Positions 50,169 through 60,888 of a DNA stretch of 64,000 nucleotides are shown piece after piece. The first letter of the stretch is position 1. Each line of letters opens with the position of its first letter. The translations under genes were made by a program, and so were the position numbers. Origin of the DNA: Acanthochromis polyacanthus (taxonomy: Eukaryota; Chordata; Actinopteri; Pomacentridae); NCBI RefSeq assembly GCF_021347895.1, contig NC_067113.1, positions 43,005,474 to 43,069,473 of the forward strand. The letters are read 5' to 3'. The notes below the pieces were generated by a model, which was given only the letters and a program-made list of their open reading frames with translations, was not told the origin of the DNA and did no database searches.

Positions 50169-50455
50169 AGCAGACATAGGCCTGAGTACCGAACTTCGGT
50201 TCTTTAATGGCACCGACCAAAATGTTTCGGTAGTAATGAGTATCGAAATAAGCCTCGTCTTTCGATTCCATGTTCCGGTACTTATCACGTGATTATGATA
50301 AAGCAAACCTGTGATTGGCTGTAACATTACACGTGATTGCGGCAAGCCGGAAAAAAAACATGCTGTGGCGCGCCCCCCCTCATTCACAGACAGGTTTCAC
50401 GTTAGGTACGTTGACTTTACTGCAGTTGTGTAGTGTGTCGTCGAAGTGGGAAAAG

Positions 50456-50542
50456 ATGCCTCTGAGGTCTAAAACGTGGCTCTACTTTTGTAAAATGGAC
50501 GCCAATAGCGCGCGGTGCAGTATATGCCAAAGCGGGTGGTAA
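50456..50542 (+). pseudogene. hAT transposase BED zinc-finger stub
   Basis: The frame reads MPLRSKTWLYFCKMDANSAR then CSICQSGW and stops. The W-x-Y-F pair followed by a C-x-x-C is the first half of a BED zinc finger, the DNA-binding domain at the start of many hAT transposases. After CSICQ the sequence becomes 28S rRNA, so the His half of the finger, the RNase-H-like catalytic domain and the dimerisation domain are missing. The stop codon is supplied by the rRNA segment. Confidence 0.6.
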
Positions 50543-50846
50543 ACTCCATCCAAGGCTAAATACCGGCACGAGACCAATAGTCGACAAGTAGGGAAAGTTG
50601 AAAAGAACTTTGAAGAGAGAGTTCAAGAGGGCGTGAAACCGTTAAGAGGTAAACGGGTGGGGTCTGCGCAGTCCGCCCGGAGGATTCAACTCGGCAGGCC
50701 AGGGTCAGCCGCTCGGTGCGGGAGGATCCCCTCGCGGGACCTCTTCCCGGGTGCGGGCCGTCCCCCACCGGGCGCATTTCCTCCACGGCGGTGCGCCGTG
50801 ACCGGCTCCAGGTCGGCCAGGAAGGGTCCGGGGGCGAAGATGGCTC
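50526..50846 (+). pseudogene. 28S rRNA D1-D2 region fragment captured inside a hAT element
   Basis: The run from CCAAAGCGGGTGGTAAACTC through GGCTAAATACCGGCACGAGA, GAAAAGAACTTTGAAGAGAG, GTTCAAGAGGGCGTGAAACC and GTTAAGAGGTAAACGGGTGG to CCCGGAGGATTCAACTCGG is the universally conserved core before and into the D2 expansion of 28S rRNA. It then continues through a GC-rich D2 variable part to GGCGCATTTCC, GTGCGCCGTGACCGGCTCC and GGTCGGCCAGGAAGGGTC. Departures from the recalled consensus include loss of about 6 bp in the ACAAGTACCGTAAGGG block and C-to-T or G-to-A changes at CpG sites. It is a non-functional piece, in the same sense as the transposase start. Confidence 0.9.
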
Positions 50847-51079
50847 ACCATGTACTGAACTGTATATTGCTTGCAAATGTTCTTTTGCACTGGAAATCAC
50901 TGGAAAATTAAACTCAAGATGTGAAAAGTAATGTGTAATGCAATTTTCATTCTGTTAGAGTATATATTGTAAAACTGGTATCGAAAAAAGTATCGTTTAG
51001 GAACCGGTATCGAAGTGAAGGTATCAGTATTGGTACCGGTATTGAAACTTTTAGATTGATATCCAGCCCTAAGCAGACA

Positions 51080-51720
51080 TGACTTAAAAAGGAGGAGTCG
51101 ATATTGCAAAAATCTTGTGTTCTACGGCCTCATCGATTCCTTGTAAACTATGCAGGGATAATTTGCCATTTGCTAAGACAAGTAAACAAGAGCTCATAAT
51201 AGATGGGCTAGAATAAAAGCATGAATAATCATCTCCATCTTAGTCTGAAGTATAATAGGCCAGAGTCAGGCAATGTTCCTCAGATGCCTGACATGCTGAA
51301 GCTGGGCCAGTGCCTGGTCAAAAGATGTAACTGAGGATTTAACAGATGAAGAAAATAGATAAAGGCCTCTCTCAATCAAAAGAGACTGGGCATCATTTGC
51401 AGAAGGGCAGAAGACTAAAAGGCCCTTAAGAGCTAAGTTCCTCTTTGCTTTACTGACATTCCAAAGCTGTATCGTCATACTTCCTGTGTATATCTACTGT
51501 GCTCGACAAATAAAATGCAAAAAGGGCCAAAAAAATCATTGAAAAAGTTGATATGTTCAATAGGGTGCATGACTATAAGAGAGGATCCAGGACAGAACCC
51601 TGGAGAACACCACAGATCTGAGGTAGAGATAAACAGGCACGATAAGGATATTGTGAAAGGCATTGAATAGTATAATAAACTGATGTTTATTCTGATCAAT
51701 GTGGAGATTATTTATAAAAA
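51080..51720. other. No recognised feature
   Basis: Short open frames without similarity. It lies between two hAT elements. Confidence 0.4.
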
Positions 51721-51721
51721 T

Positions 51722-52237
51722 TAGGGCTGGACCCGAATATCCCGAATATCCGTTCGCTACGGCACTATCCAGATATTAATTTTGGCATCCGAATATTCCC
51801 CCCCCCCCGGTCAGACATTACCGGGCGGAAAGAATATGCCGCGTTACTGTCTTCCCTCCACCGTCAGCCCACATCAGCACTTATCGGCTTATCTCGTCCT
51901 GTGATCACATAAACATATACAGAATTGTCGATGTGATCACCCCCTCCTCCCCACAGACGAAAATATTTGGAGCTCGTCTCTTCCCTGCGCCTTCGGCCCA
52001 CTTTGGCTCATCCCGTCGTGTTCGGCTCATTTCGGATCCTCCATTCGTGTTTGTAAACACCATCCGAATGGCCGGGTGGCTGCCGACTCTGAAGTCACGC
52101 TTCACTTCGTTGCATAAACACAAGACAAGATGCTGAAGACCTCTGCTGTTTGGGAATTCTTCAGTTTAACTGAAGACAAAACAAAGGCAACATTTGGACT
52201 CGGGAGACCAGACGAACGGATCCGAATATTCAGGCCG
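51722..52237 (+). mobile_element. Second hAT element remnant, with BED-finger start
   Basis: It begins TAGGGCTGGACCCGAATATC, with GAATATCC repeats near the left end as in a common fish hAT family. A transposase-like frame from 52130 reads MLKTSAVWEFFSLTEDKTKA then TF. The V-W-x-F-F start of a BED finger is visible, but the C-x-x-C is lost. The right part (GATCCGAATATTCAGGCC, 52220-52237) looks like the opposite inverted end, so the element is internally deleted. No matching 8-bp flanks are found. A run of ten C lies at 51800-51809. Confidence 0.65.
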
Positions 52238-52325
52238 TCTCTGCCTCTGCCGCCGCTGCTGTGCACAATGAGGCCTCTAGTCTCCCCACTTAGTTACCGC
52301 AGGATTCAGTTATTTACAAATTACA

Positions 52326-52793
52326 AGGCGTCCTCAACTTAGGCTGGAGTTCCGTTCCTACGGATCTACGCAAGTTGATATTAAGCCGGACCTCCGATGA
52401 AAATGTAAATAAAGCAAGGTTCAATAAACCACCAGAGAACCAGATAAAGTCTCACTCATTCATCACAGAGTGTCACTACAATATGTTGACCTATTTTTAC
52501 AACTTGACTGATGGTTATCAGTGTTTTGCCCTGTTCTTAGAATTGTATTATATCTAATCTCACTTCCATGGAGATGGCTTTCCTTTTCTTTGAAGCATCA
52601 AAAGAGTCTGTCTTATGCCTGGAAGCCATAATGAAGGGCAAAAAGTTATTTAATGTAGCACAATCCAATGTAAACAAAGTCGCCACTTGACGATGTATTC
52701 GTCCGCTCCGCTCTTCAATTAGTTCCAAGAAACCAGTTCTGATGGAACAACAAAACGCTGTAGGTCGATGACATCATAAACCGTGGACTCCAA
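52326..52793 (-). mobile_element. Pogo-like element, inverted, with transposase start
   Basis: It runs from GCGTCCTCAACTTAGGCTGG to AACCGTGGACTCC. Both termini are decayed forms of the GGTCCTCGACTTA end seen in other copies. Internal order is the reverse complement of the 4330-5053 element. It contains the longest transposase remnant of the family (52537-52629). Confidence 0.75.
52537..52629 (-). pseudogene. Pogo/Tigger transposase N-terminal remnant
   Basis: The minus-strand frame from 52629 reads MASRHKTDSFDASKKRKAIS then MEVRLDIIQF and stops. The KKRKAIS/ME-x-K/R-L-D-I-I sequence is the hallmark entry into the CENP-B-type helix-turn-helix of pogo/Tigger transposases. Only the first helix remains; the second DNA-binding domain and the DDE domain are absent. 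The comparison with 4514-4606 shows independent decay of a common ancestor. Confidence 0.75.
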
Positions 52794-52939
52794 TCTAAGT
52801 TGCAACCAAGGGATTTTTATCTACACAGGATGTTTGTTCTGAGTGGAGTTATCTTTGAACAAAGTTTTTAAATGTCAACATGGCAGTCAATCATGTTCTG
52901 TTCTAATTGTGGGAGGCCAAAATTTGGATGAATATTCGA

Positions 52940-53068
52940 CTGTGCATAGACAGATAGATGCTTTATTAATCTCGAGGGAAATTCAAGATAGATTTTAGCG
53001 CTCAAACTAATATATAAAGCGGATAAAAGTGCTATATAAATACAACCATTTACCATTTTTACCATTTA
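52940..53068 (+). repeat. Dispersed repeat tail (LINE-like)
   Basis: AGACAGATAGATGCTTTATT, AATCTCGAGGGAAATTCAAG, AAAAGTGCTATATAAATACA and ACCATTTACCATTTTTACCA are phrases of common fish LINE-type 3' ends and their simple tails. Two different tails may be joined here. Confidence 0.5.
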
Positions 53069-54128
53069 CTAATGAATAAACAAACAATAAAGGTTCTAGC
53101 ACCAACCCCATTCTCTGCAGAAACAATGCTTTTTAGAACTATAGGGAATCTATGTCTTTGACATTAGTTAGATTTTTCCACCATGCTTGACATTGATTTG
53201 GTGCAAGACCCTGAACAAACACACTCAAACAATAAGCCCCCACAGTAAACGCCCCTCAGGTTATATAATATTGGTCACTGTGTGATTGGAGCCCATCAAT
53301 CGTTCTCCCGCTGTGTGAGGGGTTAAAGTGGCTGGAACTGCATGAGATCCCTCAGCCCTGGGGGAGCGTGTGACAAAAACCCAGCGTGGCAACTCTGCTC
53401 GTGTGGAAACCGCTACGAGCACACGAGGAAACGCTTCTGCAGGGCTGTGTTTATGCGCAGCTCGAGGTCGATACTTTTGCTGGGTCAGCTGAGTTTGTCT
53501 ACGTGTCGCCGTTGAGCAGCATCTTCCTGAATGAACGGCATCGAGCTGCTGAGGTTTATAGCCGTCCTGCAGATTTAAGGTGACGGCCTATCGATCTCTA
53601 AAGACCGTATTTTGTTTGGCTCTGAATTAATGTGCGAGCGTATTGACGATATGCACATCAAACTGATTTCAATTCAACACGTGGAATTAAGCCTGCTCCT
53701 ACAAGCACCAGAAATGTTATTAAAGAATCGCTTCTGTCAAAAACAACCTCAATAGACAGAAAACTAAACTTTCTTTTTCACATTTCTCTTCAATTTTAAT
53801 GTCTTTTGCCGTTTTGCTGCCAAGTGATTGAGCAGCTCTCAGTGTGAGCCAGTACAAGTTTGGGAACTGTCAGTCTCTTAGATGTTTCTTCACATCTAGA
53901 CACAAGTAATCAAATCAAACGTTGAAGCTTCATAAGCCCAGACCTAATTAAAAAGTCATCAGGAGCTGCAAAGCGTCTGCTGTTGACGTTAATTTGACAG
54001 AAGATACCTAATTCAGTGGAAAATAATGACAAAACGCTGTGTTTGAGACGATCATTATGTTGACACCGCGTCAGTTTAGTTTTAGAACATGAAACTTCAC
54101 AATTCACCAACATTTCACAAAATGAACT
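53069..54128. other. No recognised gene
   Basis: No supported coding region. The part at 53380-53640 keeps several CpG sites and might be regulatory or an old exon. Its 65-codon frame (53386-53583) has no recognisable similarity. Confidence 0.35.
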
Positions 54129-54136
54129 CTTAAAAG

Positions 54137-54998
54137 CAGGAGTGTCGAATATGGGGCCTGTGGGCCAAAATTGGTCCTCCAGAGAGTCCAATCTGGACCG
54201 CAGGAAGACTTTATAAAGTGTAAAACTTAGAAGACAATAACTGCAGATTGCAAATTAGTACAATTTTAAATTTAAAATAATTTCTGTACAAACTGTTTTG
54301 ATCATTAAGTAAAATACTAAACTGTTCTTTAGTCATTTTGCGTGTCAATCTTGTAATGTTTTGTCTTTTTTTGTCTGACTTTCATCATTTGTCTCACGTT
54401 TTTGTTGTTTTGTGTTTCCTTTTGGTTTCACTTTTGTTTTTGTCTCATTTTTGTCATTTTGTTTTTTGCTTTATTCCTTGTTTTCTGGATCATTTTTGTC
54501 ATTTTCTTTCATGCTTTTGTCGTTTGTCTCCTTTGTCCATTTTTTTGTCGCTTTGTAACTTTTTTGTCATTTTTTTCTCGCTTTTGTCGTCGAGTGTCTC
54601 GTTTTTGTAATATTTTGTCTTGTTTTTGGCGTTTTTGTCTTTTTAGAAGTAAAATACTATACTGTTCAGTTCCAGGTAGCTGTGACTAAATGTTGTGTTC
54701 CTTTGTAAACATTCTGATCTGGAAGTTGTAATGTATAAATGACAAACTGAGGCTGAATGTTGTTAAAACTGAACTTCTTTTTCTGAAGAAATTTTAGGTT
54801 GTTCATGACATTTTGTAATAAGATAATTCCTTAAATGTGAATATTTTCAGAATGGACTTTTTTGCACTAAAACAAAGGAAACATTAGGTGTTGTGGTTAT
54901 TAATAGGTTATTATGCTGTGGTCCATACTGGTCCAGTCCACTTGAGATCCAGTTGGGATGTATGTGGCCCCTGAACTAAGATGAGTTTGACACCCCTG
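54137..54998 (+). mobile_element. Non-autonomous hAT derivative, complete
   Basis: It begins CAGGAGTGTCGAATATGGGG and ends GATGAGTTTGACACCCCTG. The flanking 8-mers CTTAAAAG (54129-54136) and CTTTAAAG (54999-55006) differ at one base, a clear hAT target duplication that fits the NTNNNNAN preference. The centre (54320-54640) is the T-rich minisatellite. Its 54237-54640 part is nearly identical to 57835-58235 in the mosaic element 3.6 kb away. Confidence 0.85.
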
Positions 54999-55006
54999 CT
55001 TTAAAG

Positions 55007-56135
55007 GCAAAACATTTCTTTGTAATTTGATCCTTTACTCTTTACAAAAAGTCAGATTGACAACGGCATTGTTTTCTGGTTCCCAGGTTAACTGCAGATG
55101 TGCAATAAAACTGACCGTCCTCTGTCAGCATAATTGCTTTGCTTCTTTGTCACACCGGGTCCGCTGTGAGGGTAATAGTTTCATTACAGCTCGCCCTGCT
55201 CTGCACCTCGACTCTCCCATTCAGCTGGGTCATGTTGCTCGATTCGTCAATCCAGATATGTTGCTACTGCGGCATCACTTTCTGTTTCTTTTGTTTTTCC
55301 TTGTGAGAGGCCATCGGGAGGTAGGCAGGTTTTAATTAGTAAGAATAGAGTAAACATATGACTCTAACTCTCAGAGGGAAGTATGATAAGAAAGCCTGAT
55401 TTTTTTTCTTTAAAACAAATTGATATTACTGTCTGAATAATGTGACACTTAGCCAGCAGTATGTGACAAAGGTCCTACTCTCTAATGATGCTGGAGAAAA
55501 TGTGGTTAAATAGCAAAGGTTGGCTCACTGAATCAATATTTCTGGGGTGATTTGTCTTTGTTTTTTTGTTACTTTGATGCTCTCCTTCCTTGAGAATTCA
55601 ACTGGGTAAAGAATTAACCTGTAGAGAGCAATTCAAAGCAGGAACTAAATGGAGTTGGGTCACATTGTGCACATTCTGGCTGCACTGATTTCTGTCCTTC
55701 GCAAAACATGGCAGCGAACAAACGACGATGAGATATCTTCTTGAGCGGTAAGCTACATTTGAGAATTAAATGGAGAAACGCATGTGCCTCCTGATTCCAA
55801 GCGTTGGTTCCTTCAACTGCACAGTTCGCAAGTCTCTTTAAAGAGTCAAGATTCTACACATTTACAAGTTTATAACTGTATTTTTTGGGGTCTACTAGAA
55901 TAGGTTTAGATGCTTTAAAGTTCCAAAAGCAAAGAAGAAAAGCCTGGACTTCAAACGAGGCATTTCAGGCAGGCAAGGAGCAGCGTTTTCTGCAGAAGAG
56001 ACCAACTCCCTTCAGCATAGAGGAAGTTTGCAGAGCTTTTACATGCACAGAAAAGCTAAAACGCACTAAACAAATGGGAAAATCTCCAAAAAAAAAGCAA
56101 TCTAGGCTCTTTATTTTGTGGCTCATATGGCAGTA
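55007..56135. other. No recognised gene
   Basis: Open frames of 102 and 93 codons have no similarity I recognise. No RNA gene or named repeat is seen. Confidence 0.4.
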
Positions 56136-56137
56136 CG

Positions 56138-56300
56138 GCAATCGGAGTTCTGTTCCTACAGATTAATCTAAGTCGGAACTTCGACGAAAATGTAGAAGCC
56201 GTGCATCACGAAATTCCTTAAGTTCTTCAGAAAAGTCCAGAATACCAACGACTTTCATGCATGTATGATTTAATTTTCAAGAAGATAACAGAATAATGTA
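56138..56300 (-). mobile_element. Right-end fragment of the pogo-like element, inverted
   Basis: GGAGTTCTGTTCCTACAGAT, CTAAGTCGGAACTTCGACGA, AAAATGTAGAAGCCGTGCAT, CGACTTTCATGCATGTATGA and TTTTCAAGAAGATAACAGAA reverse-complement onto the last 190 bp of the 4330-5053 element. The outermost terminus is lost. Confidence 0.65.
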
Positions 56301-57563
56301 ACGGACTGATAATGTTGTTGATGTTGAGGTTTCAGTGTTTATTGTTCAGTTCCAGATTTACCTAATGTCAGTGAACGTGACAATGAGACAGACGGAAACG
56401 ATTCATAACCCGCAGCAACAGATAATCAATGCAAAGGTGGCAGGAAGTGGACTATCGGAAAGATAGCAGGTGTTCAGAGTTAAACAAGCAATAGAAGATC
56501 CAAACCTTTGTGTTTAACAAGCACAGAACCCTGCTTCGGATTCAAGCTAAGAACCATTTTAAATCCACAAATCCAAACTTCAATGAATCTCATTCACCTT
56601 GGAGTTAACAACAAATGTAGCATGAACAATGTCGAGGGAATGCATGCTTATTACGCTCGTCCCGGCATTAACGTAAGTCTGTCTTGTCCATTTGGATTGA
56701 AATACTTCAGTGTTTTGTGGTATGGTGGCTCTCCTATTGACCTTCCACTGTGGCTGTCATGGAAAAAATAATAAAAATCAGTGTTTCTGGGGGCTCCTTT
56801 GCCTCACCTCAAATTTATCTTGAATTGCTGGTTGTTGGACTGATGGTGGTCTGATTGGACTATTTAAAAGCATTTCCCAACATTTCATCTGTAAGTGACT
56901 TAAATTTATATTAAAAACCACTGGAACTAATGCTGTAGTGTAAACACTGAGGGTCATTTGACAGACAGAGAGGAATGGGGAGAGAATCTGAAATAGGCCA
57001 CCCAGCATAGATATCCAGCCATGTGGGAGGAAATCAGGGGTCCCACAGGAACTCATGCAATCACCTGGAGGACATGCAGACTCCACAAAAATGTCTCTCT
57101 GTGCAGCTTTAACAATGATGTATATGAGCCAGCAGAGAAATCTTTCTTGTTGAAGTTTTCTATTTGGCAAAAGCTGTAAATTGCCATCTTAAAATGATTC
57201 ACCTAATCAGAAACTCCGCTGATTGTCAATTGCTCTGTTGTTGTGGATGATTGGGGCTTTCTAAAGTCACTCATTTGGTGCACTGTATGTTTGAAGTGGA
57301 ACACTTGCGGAGGTAAACACAATTATTTCCTCTATTTTATGTGCCTTATTGAAGCAGTTCAGCAAACAAACAGAGCTGAACCACAGAATGTGCTGTCAAA
57401 AGCAGCAAGATGGATCAAAGCGATGTTGTGTACATGATAGGATTGAACTGATGACTTTATAGGAAATTAACAATGAATTTAGCCCCACGAATGAATCACA
57501 TTTAGGGACATTGAAATGAATGATTAGGTGGTGGAGCCAATAGTGCATTTCTACTCTCAAACA
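56301..57563. other. No gene; one short repeat fragment at 56940-57070
   Basis: At 56990-57070 the phrases ATGTGGGAGGAAATCAGGGG, GGAACTCATGCAATCACCTG and GACATGCAGACTCCAC resemble a common fish repeat (GGAGGAAACCCACGCAAGC then GAACATGCAAACTCC). Otherwise nothing is recognised. Confidence 0.35.
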
Positions 57564-57571
57564 GTGTAATG

Positions 57572-59450
57572 CAGAGGTGTCACACACGCAACCCGCGGGC
57601 TAAAACCGGCCCCCCAGAGCGTCCAATTTGGCCCTCAAAGTGTAAAACAGTGGTCGGCAACTGGCGGCCCGCGGGCCAAAACTGGCCCGTCAGGAATAAT
57701 ATCTGGTTCGCCAGATGATTTTGAAAATTTGATTTGGCACGGAGCCAAGCCAGTCCGTCTCCGCAACACCAAACATGTTTTGTTTCTCGCTTTTGTCATT
57801 TTTGGTCTTGTTTGGGTCATTTGTGCATTTTTTAATAACTGCAGATTGCAAATTAATACAATTTTAAATTTAAAATAATTTCTGTACAAACTGTTTTGAT
57901 CATTAAGTAAAATACTAAACTGTTCTTTAGTCATTTTGCGTGTCAATCTTGTAATGTTTTGTCTTTTTTTGTCTGACTTTCATCATTTGTCTCACGTTTT
58001 TGTTGTTTTGTGTTTCACTTTTGTTTTTGTCTCGTTTTTGTCATTTTGTGTTTTGCTTTATTCCTTGTTTTCTGGATCATTTTTGTCATTTTCTTTCATG
58101 CTTTTGTCGTTTTTTTGTCTCCTTTGTCCATTTTTTTGTCGCTTTGTAACTTTTTTGTCATTTTTTCTCGCATTTGTCATCGAGTGTCTCGGTTTTGTAA
58201 TATTTTGTCATGTTTTTGGTGTTTTTGTCTTTTTAGAGTCATTTTTAATACATCTGTGATCAGAATTGAGACGTGTGTCCCAAGCAGCGGCGATCAGCTG
58301 TAGAAGCTCCGCTGCTCGCGGTATCACCCCCCTGCTCGCGGAATCGGAGCGCACCCCCCCGCAGGTTGGCCCGCTGTTCGATTGTTTACTAGCATTTTGG
58401 CCCGAAGCCACATCTACTTGCCGACCCCTGGTGTAAAAAATACAAAGAAGACCTTAACTGCAGATTGTAAATTAGTAAAACTATAAATTTACAATAAATT
58501 CTCTACCATGATGAGTTTTCACCATAAAGTAAAATACTACATTGCTCTTTTGTCATTTTTTTGTCTCATTTTTGCAATATTGTGTCTTGTTTTTGTTGTT
58601 TTTTGTCAGATTTTTTGTCATTTTGTGTTTCGCTTTATTCATTGTTTTCTATCATTTTGTTGTTTTGTGGGGGGGTTTGTCTCGCTCGTGTTGCTTGTCT
58701 ACTTTTTTGATGTTTTGTCTCTCGCTTTTGTCATTTTTGGTCTTGTTTGGGTCATTTGTGCAATTTTTTTCCCCATTTTTGTCGTTTGTCCATATTTTTG
58801 TCACTTCATAACATTTTTGCCTTTTTTCATTTGTTTCATGTCGTCTCATTTTTTTTGTTTGGCTCACATTATGGTCGTTATGCGTTTCCTTTTTTGTCTC
58901 ACTTGTGTGTTTGTCTCCTTTTTGTCATTTTTTGTCTCATTTATGTCCATTTTTGTCTCTAACTTTTTTGTCTAATTTTTGTTTCTTTTTATTATTTTGT
59001 TTAGCTTCTCATTTTTTGTCAATTTGTTTCTCGCTTTTGTTGTTGTGTGTCTCATTTTTGTAATATTTTGTCGTGTTCTTGTCGTTTTTTCTCTTTTTTA
59101 AAGTAAAACACGAAATCGTTCAGTTCCAGATACCTGTGATTAAATGTTTTGTGTCTTTGTAGACACTCTGTGATCTATAAGCTGTAATGTGAAAATGATA
59201 AACTGAAGCATAATGTTGTTGAAATTGAATTTATTTTTCTTGAGAAATTTCAGGTTGTTCATAATGTTTTGTAAAAACATAATTCCTTAAATGTGAGCAT
59301 TTTCAGAATATACTTTTTGCACTAAAAAAGAAAATATTTGGAGTTGTTATATATATATATAGGTTACTACACTCTGATTTTACTTTTTCAGTCCATTTGA
59401 GATCGAACTGGGCTGAATGTGGAATTGAACTAAAATATTTGACAGCCCTG
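57572..59450 (+). mobile_element. Non-autonomous hAT derivative interrupted by a second hAT element
   Basis: It begins CAGAGGTGTCACACACGCAA and ends TATTTGACAGCCCTG. The flanking 8-mers GTGTAATG (57564-57571) and GTGTAAAG (59451-59458) agree at seven of eight bases. Its left 76 bp (57572-57647) are separated from the rest (58431-59450) by the inner element. Removing the inner element restores the continuous family order (CTCAAAGTGTAAAA then AATACAAAGAAGACC). The centre is the same T-rich minisatellite as in the other copies. Confidence 0.85.
57648..58430 (+). mobile_element. Inner mosaic hAT derivative with perfect 8-bp target duplication
   Basis: It begins CAGTGGTCGGCAACTGGCGG and ends CTTGCCGACCCCTG, giving inverted ends of the CAGGGGTCGGCAA type. 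Both flanks are GTGTAAAA (57640-57647 and 58431-58438), a perfect duplication. Outer parts (57648-57780 and 58240-58430) are unlike the host element. The middle is: 57783-57832 matches 58722-58768 of the host element and 57835-58235 matches 54237-54640 of the neighbouring copy. It thus has the ends of one family and the interior of another. Confidence 0.85.
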
Positions 59451-59458
59451 GTGTAAAG

Positions 59459-60887
59459 TAAGGTGGTGATATGCAACTGCAGCAATCAGAAACACAGAGA
59501 ACACAGTGGAAGTACAAGTGGGAGCTATACTGCACAGCTGGTAAACATCTAAAGCTAGCTTAGTGAGTTCAGATGACTCAATTGCACCGAGGTTCAGTGT
59601 GGCAACTCCTGTACAAGTAGATGCATGACAGATGGGGTTCTTTAAGGGCTGCAGAGCGCAATGACAGTCAGTCAATAAAAGACCAGCAGGGAAATTACAG
59701 CGGGGTACTGCTCAGGGCACAGAGGGCCATTACCATTACCTTAACAAATGTCCAGAAGCAGCTCATCACTCTCCCTAACCCACTGAAAGCACTTTTTCTC
59801 CTCTGTATACTTTTCTACACACATTCACACTCTGATGCGTCGAGATACACACTTTCATAGTCGACCGCTACAGATGGAAAGCAGCTCCCTATGTTCCCAT
59901 ACAGCGCTTCAGCCCCGGGATGGATCGAGTCCACGTGGTGATAAGGGGTGCGATTATTCATTTGTGTCAGAGATCTAGTGCCTGGAGATAAGATGGGCCC
60001 TCGGCAACAATGGAGGGCCTCAGAGAGGGTAGATAATCGAGCCACTGACCCCTGTAGTATGCTAGACTCAGCCACTCGCCTGTTTTCGTTCAGTGGGCTT
60101 ATCTGCTGGGAATAGCAAAGCGCTGCGTGCCTATCTTACTGTACCAGCTTGGCAGCGTTCCTACATGCCGTTGTCAGTCCCCAAGGTACAAAAGCTCAGT
60201 GCAGCTTAGAGTGAGTGTGGTGAAACCGAGGGGGAGCAGAAAGCACAGGGGGAGGATGGAGGAGATAATCTGGCTCCTGTTTAAGGCTCGTGGATCTGGA
60301 AGAGAGATGGAATGTACAGAACTGCAGAATTATTAAGTTCTGGGGTTTTTTTTCAGACTGTCATTAGAGGAAAAGATTATTTTTTCAATGAGGAAACAGT
60401 ACGAGAGGTAGAGTTCACATTAGGGTCACAACCAGCAATCACTTCCATGATTAATAAACGTCCTTTTCTCATTACCGGGTTTAATTTCAGTTGATCCATC
60501 CACTATGTCAAGACAAACATTTCTTACAGACCCCTTCCAGTGAAAATTAAGTGTTTGCACCGTGACTGAGCATTTCTTCAAGGAAAGAAATTCTAAATAT
60601 GCAACTTTGATACACAGAGATGAGTTTTTAGGGTTTAAATTAACAAACAAAGAGAGGCTTTAATAGTTGTTTTCTCTGGTGCAGACATTCACGTTCAGGA
60701 AAGGGAAAAATTCACTGAATTTACCTGAAGCGCCACCAGCTGACTGGCAGATTCACGTCTCCCTCAGGATGAAAGTCATAACTTTCCTTGATTCTGATCT
60801 AGTGTCAATACCATATCCAAATTTTTATTTGTTCAATGTTTATTACTAAATATACGCAATGCTATTGACTTCCCCATCAGCCTCGGA
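59459..60887. other. No recognised gene
   Basis: Open frames below 90 codons without similarity. No named repeat is seen. Confidence 0.4.
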
Positions 60888-60888
60888 T

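Larger units (their letters stand above)
50177..51071 (+). mobile_element. hAT element carrying a 28S rRNA fragment
   Basis: The element begins TAGGCCTGAGTACCGAACTT and ends GATATCCAGCCCTA. Its ends are thus imperfect inverted repeats of the TAGGGCTGG type. It is flanked by a perfect 8-bp duplication, AGCAGACA (50169-50176 and 51072-51079), as hAT transposases make. Subterminal GGTATCGAA/GGTACCGG repeats lie at both sides. Inside are the start of a BED-finger transposase frame (50456-50542) and, directly after, about 320 bp of 28S rRNA. The 895-bp element cannot encode its own transposase. Confidence 0.85.

Noticed and set aside
50315..50542. An ATG upstream of 50456 as the start of the BED-finger frame
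   Set aside because: The same frame is open back to 50315, but that stretch lacks similarity. The ATG at 50456 directly precedes the conserved finger residues.
50526..50846. A functional rDNA unit
   Set aside because: Only about 320 bp of 28S is present, with an internal deletion and decayed CpGs, bounded on both sides by hAT sequence.
58508..58975. 155-codon hydrophobic frame
   Set aside because: Same low-complexity centre of a hAT derivative; no start context or similarity.
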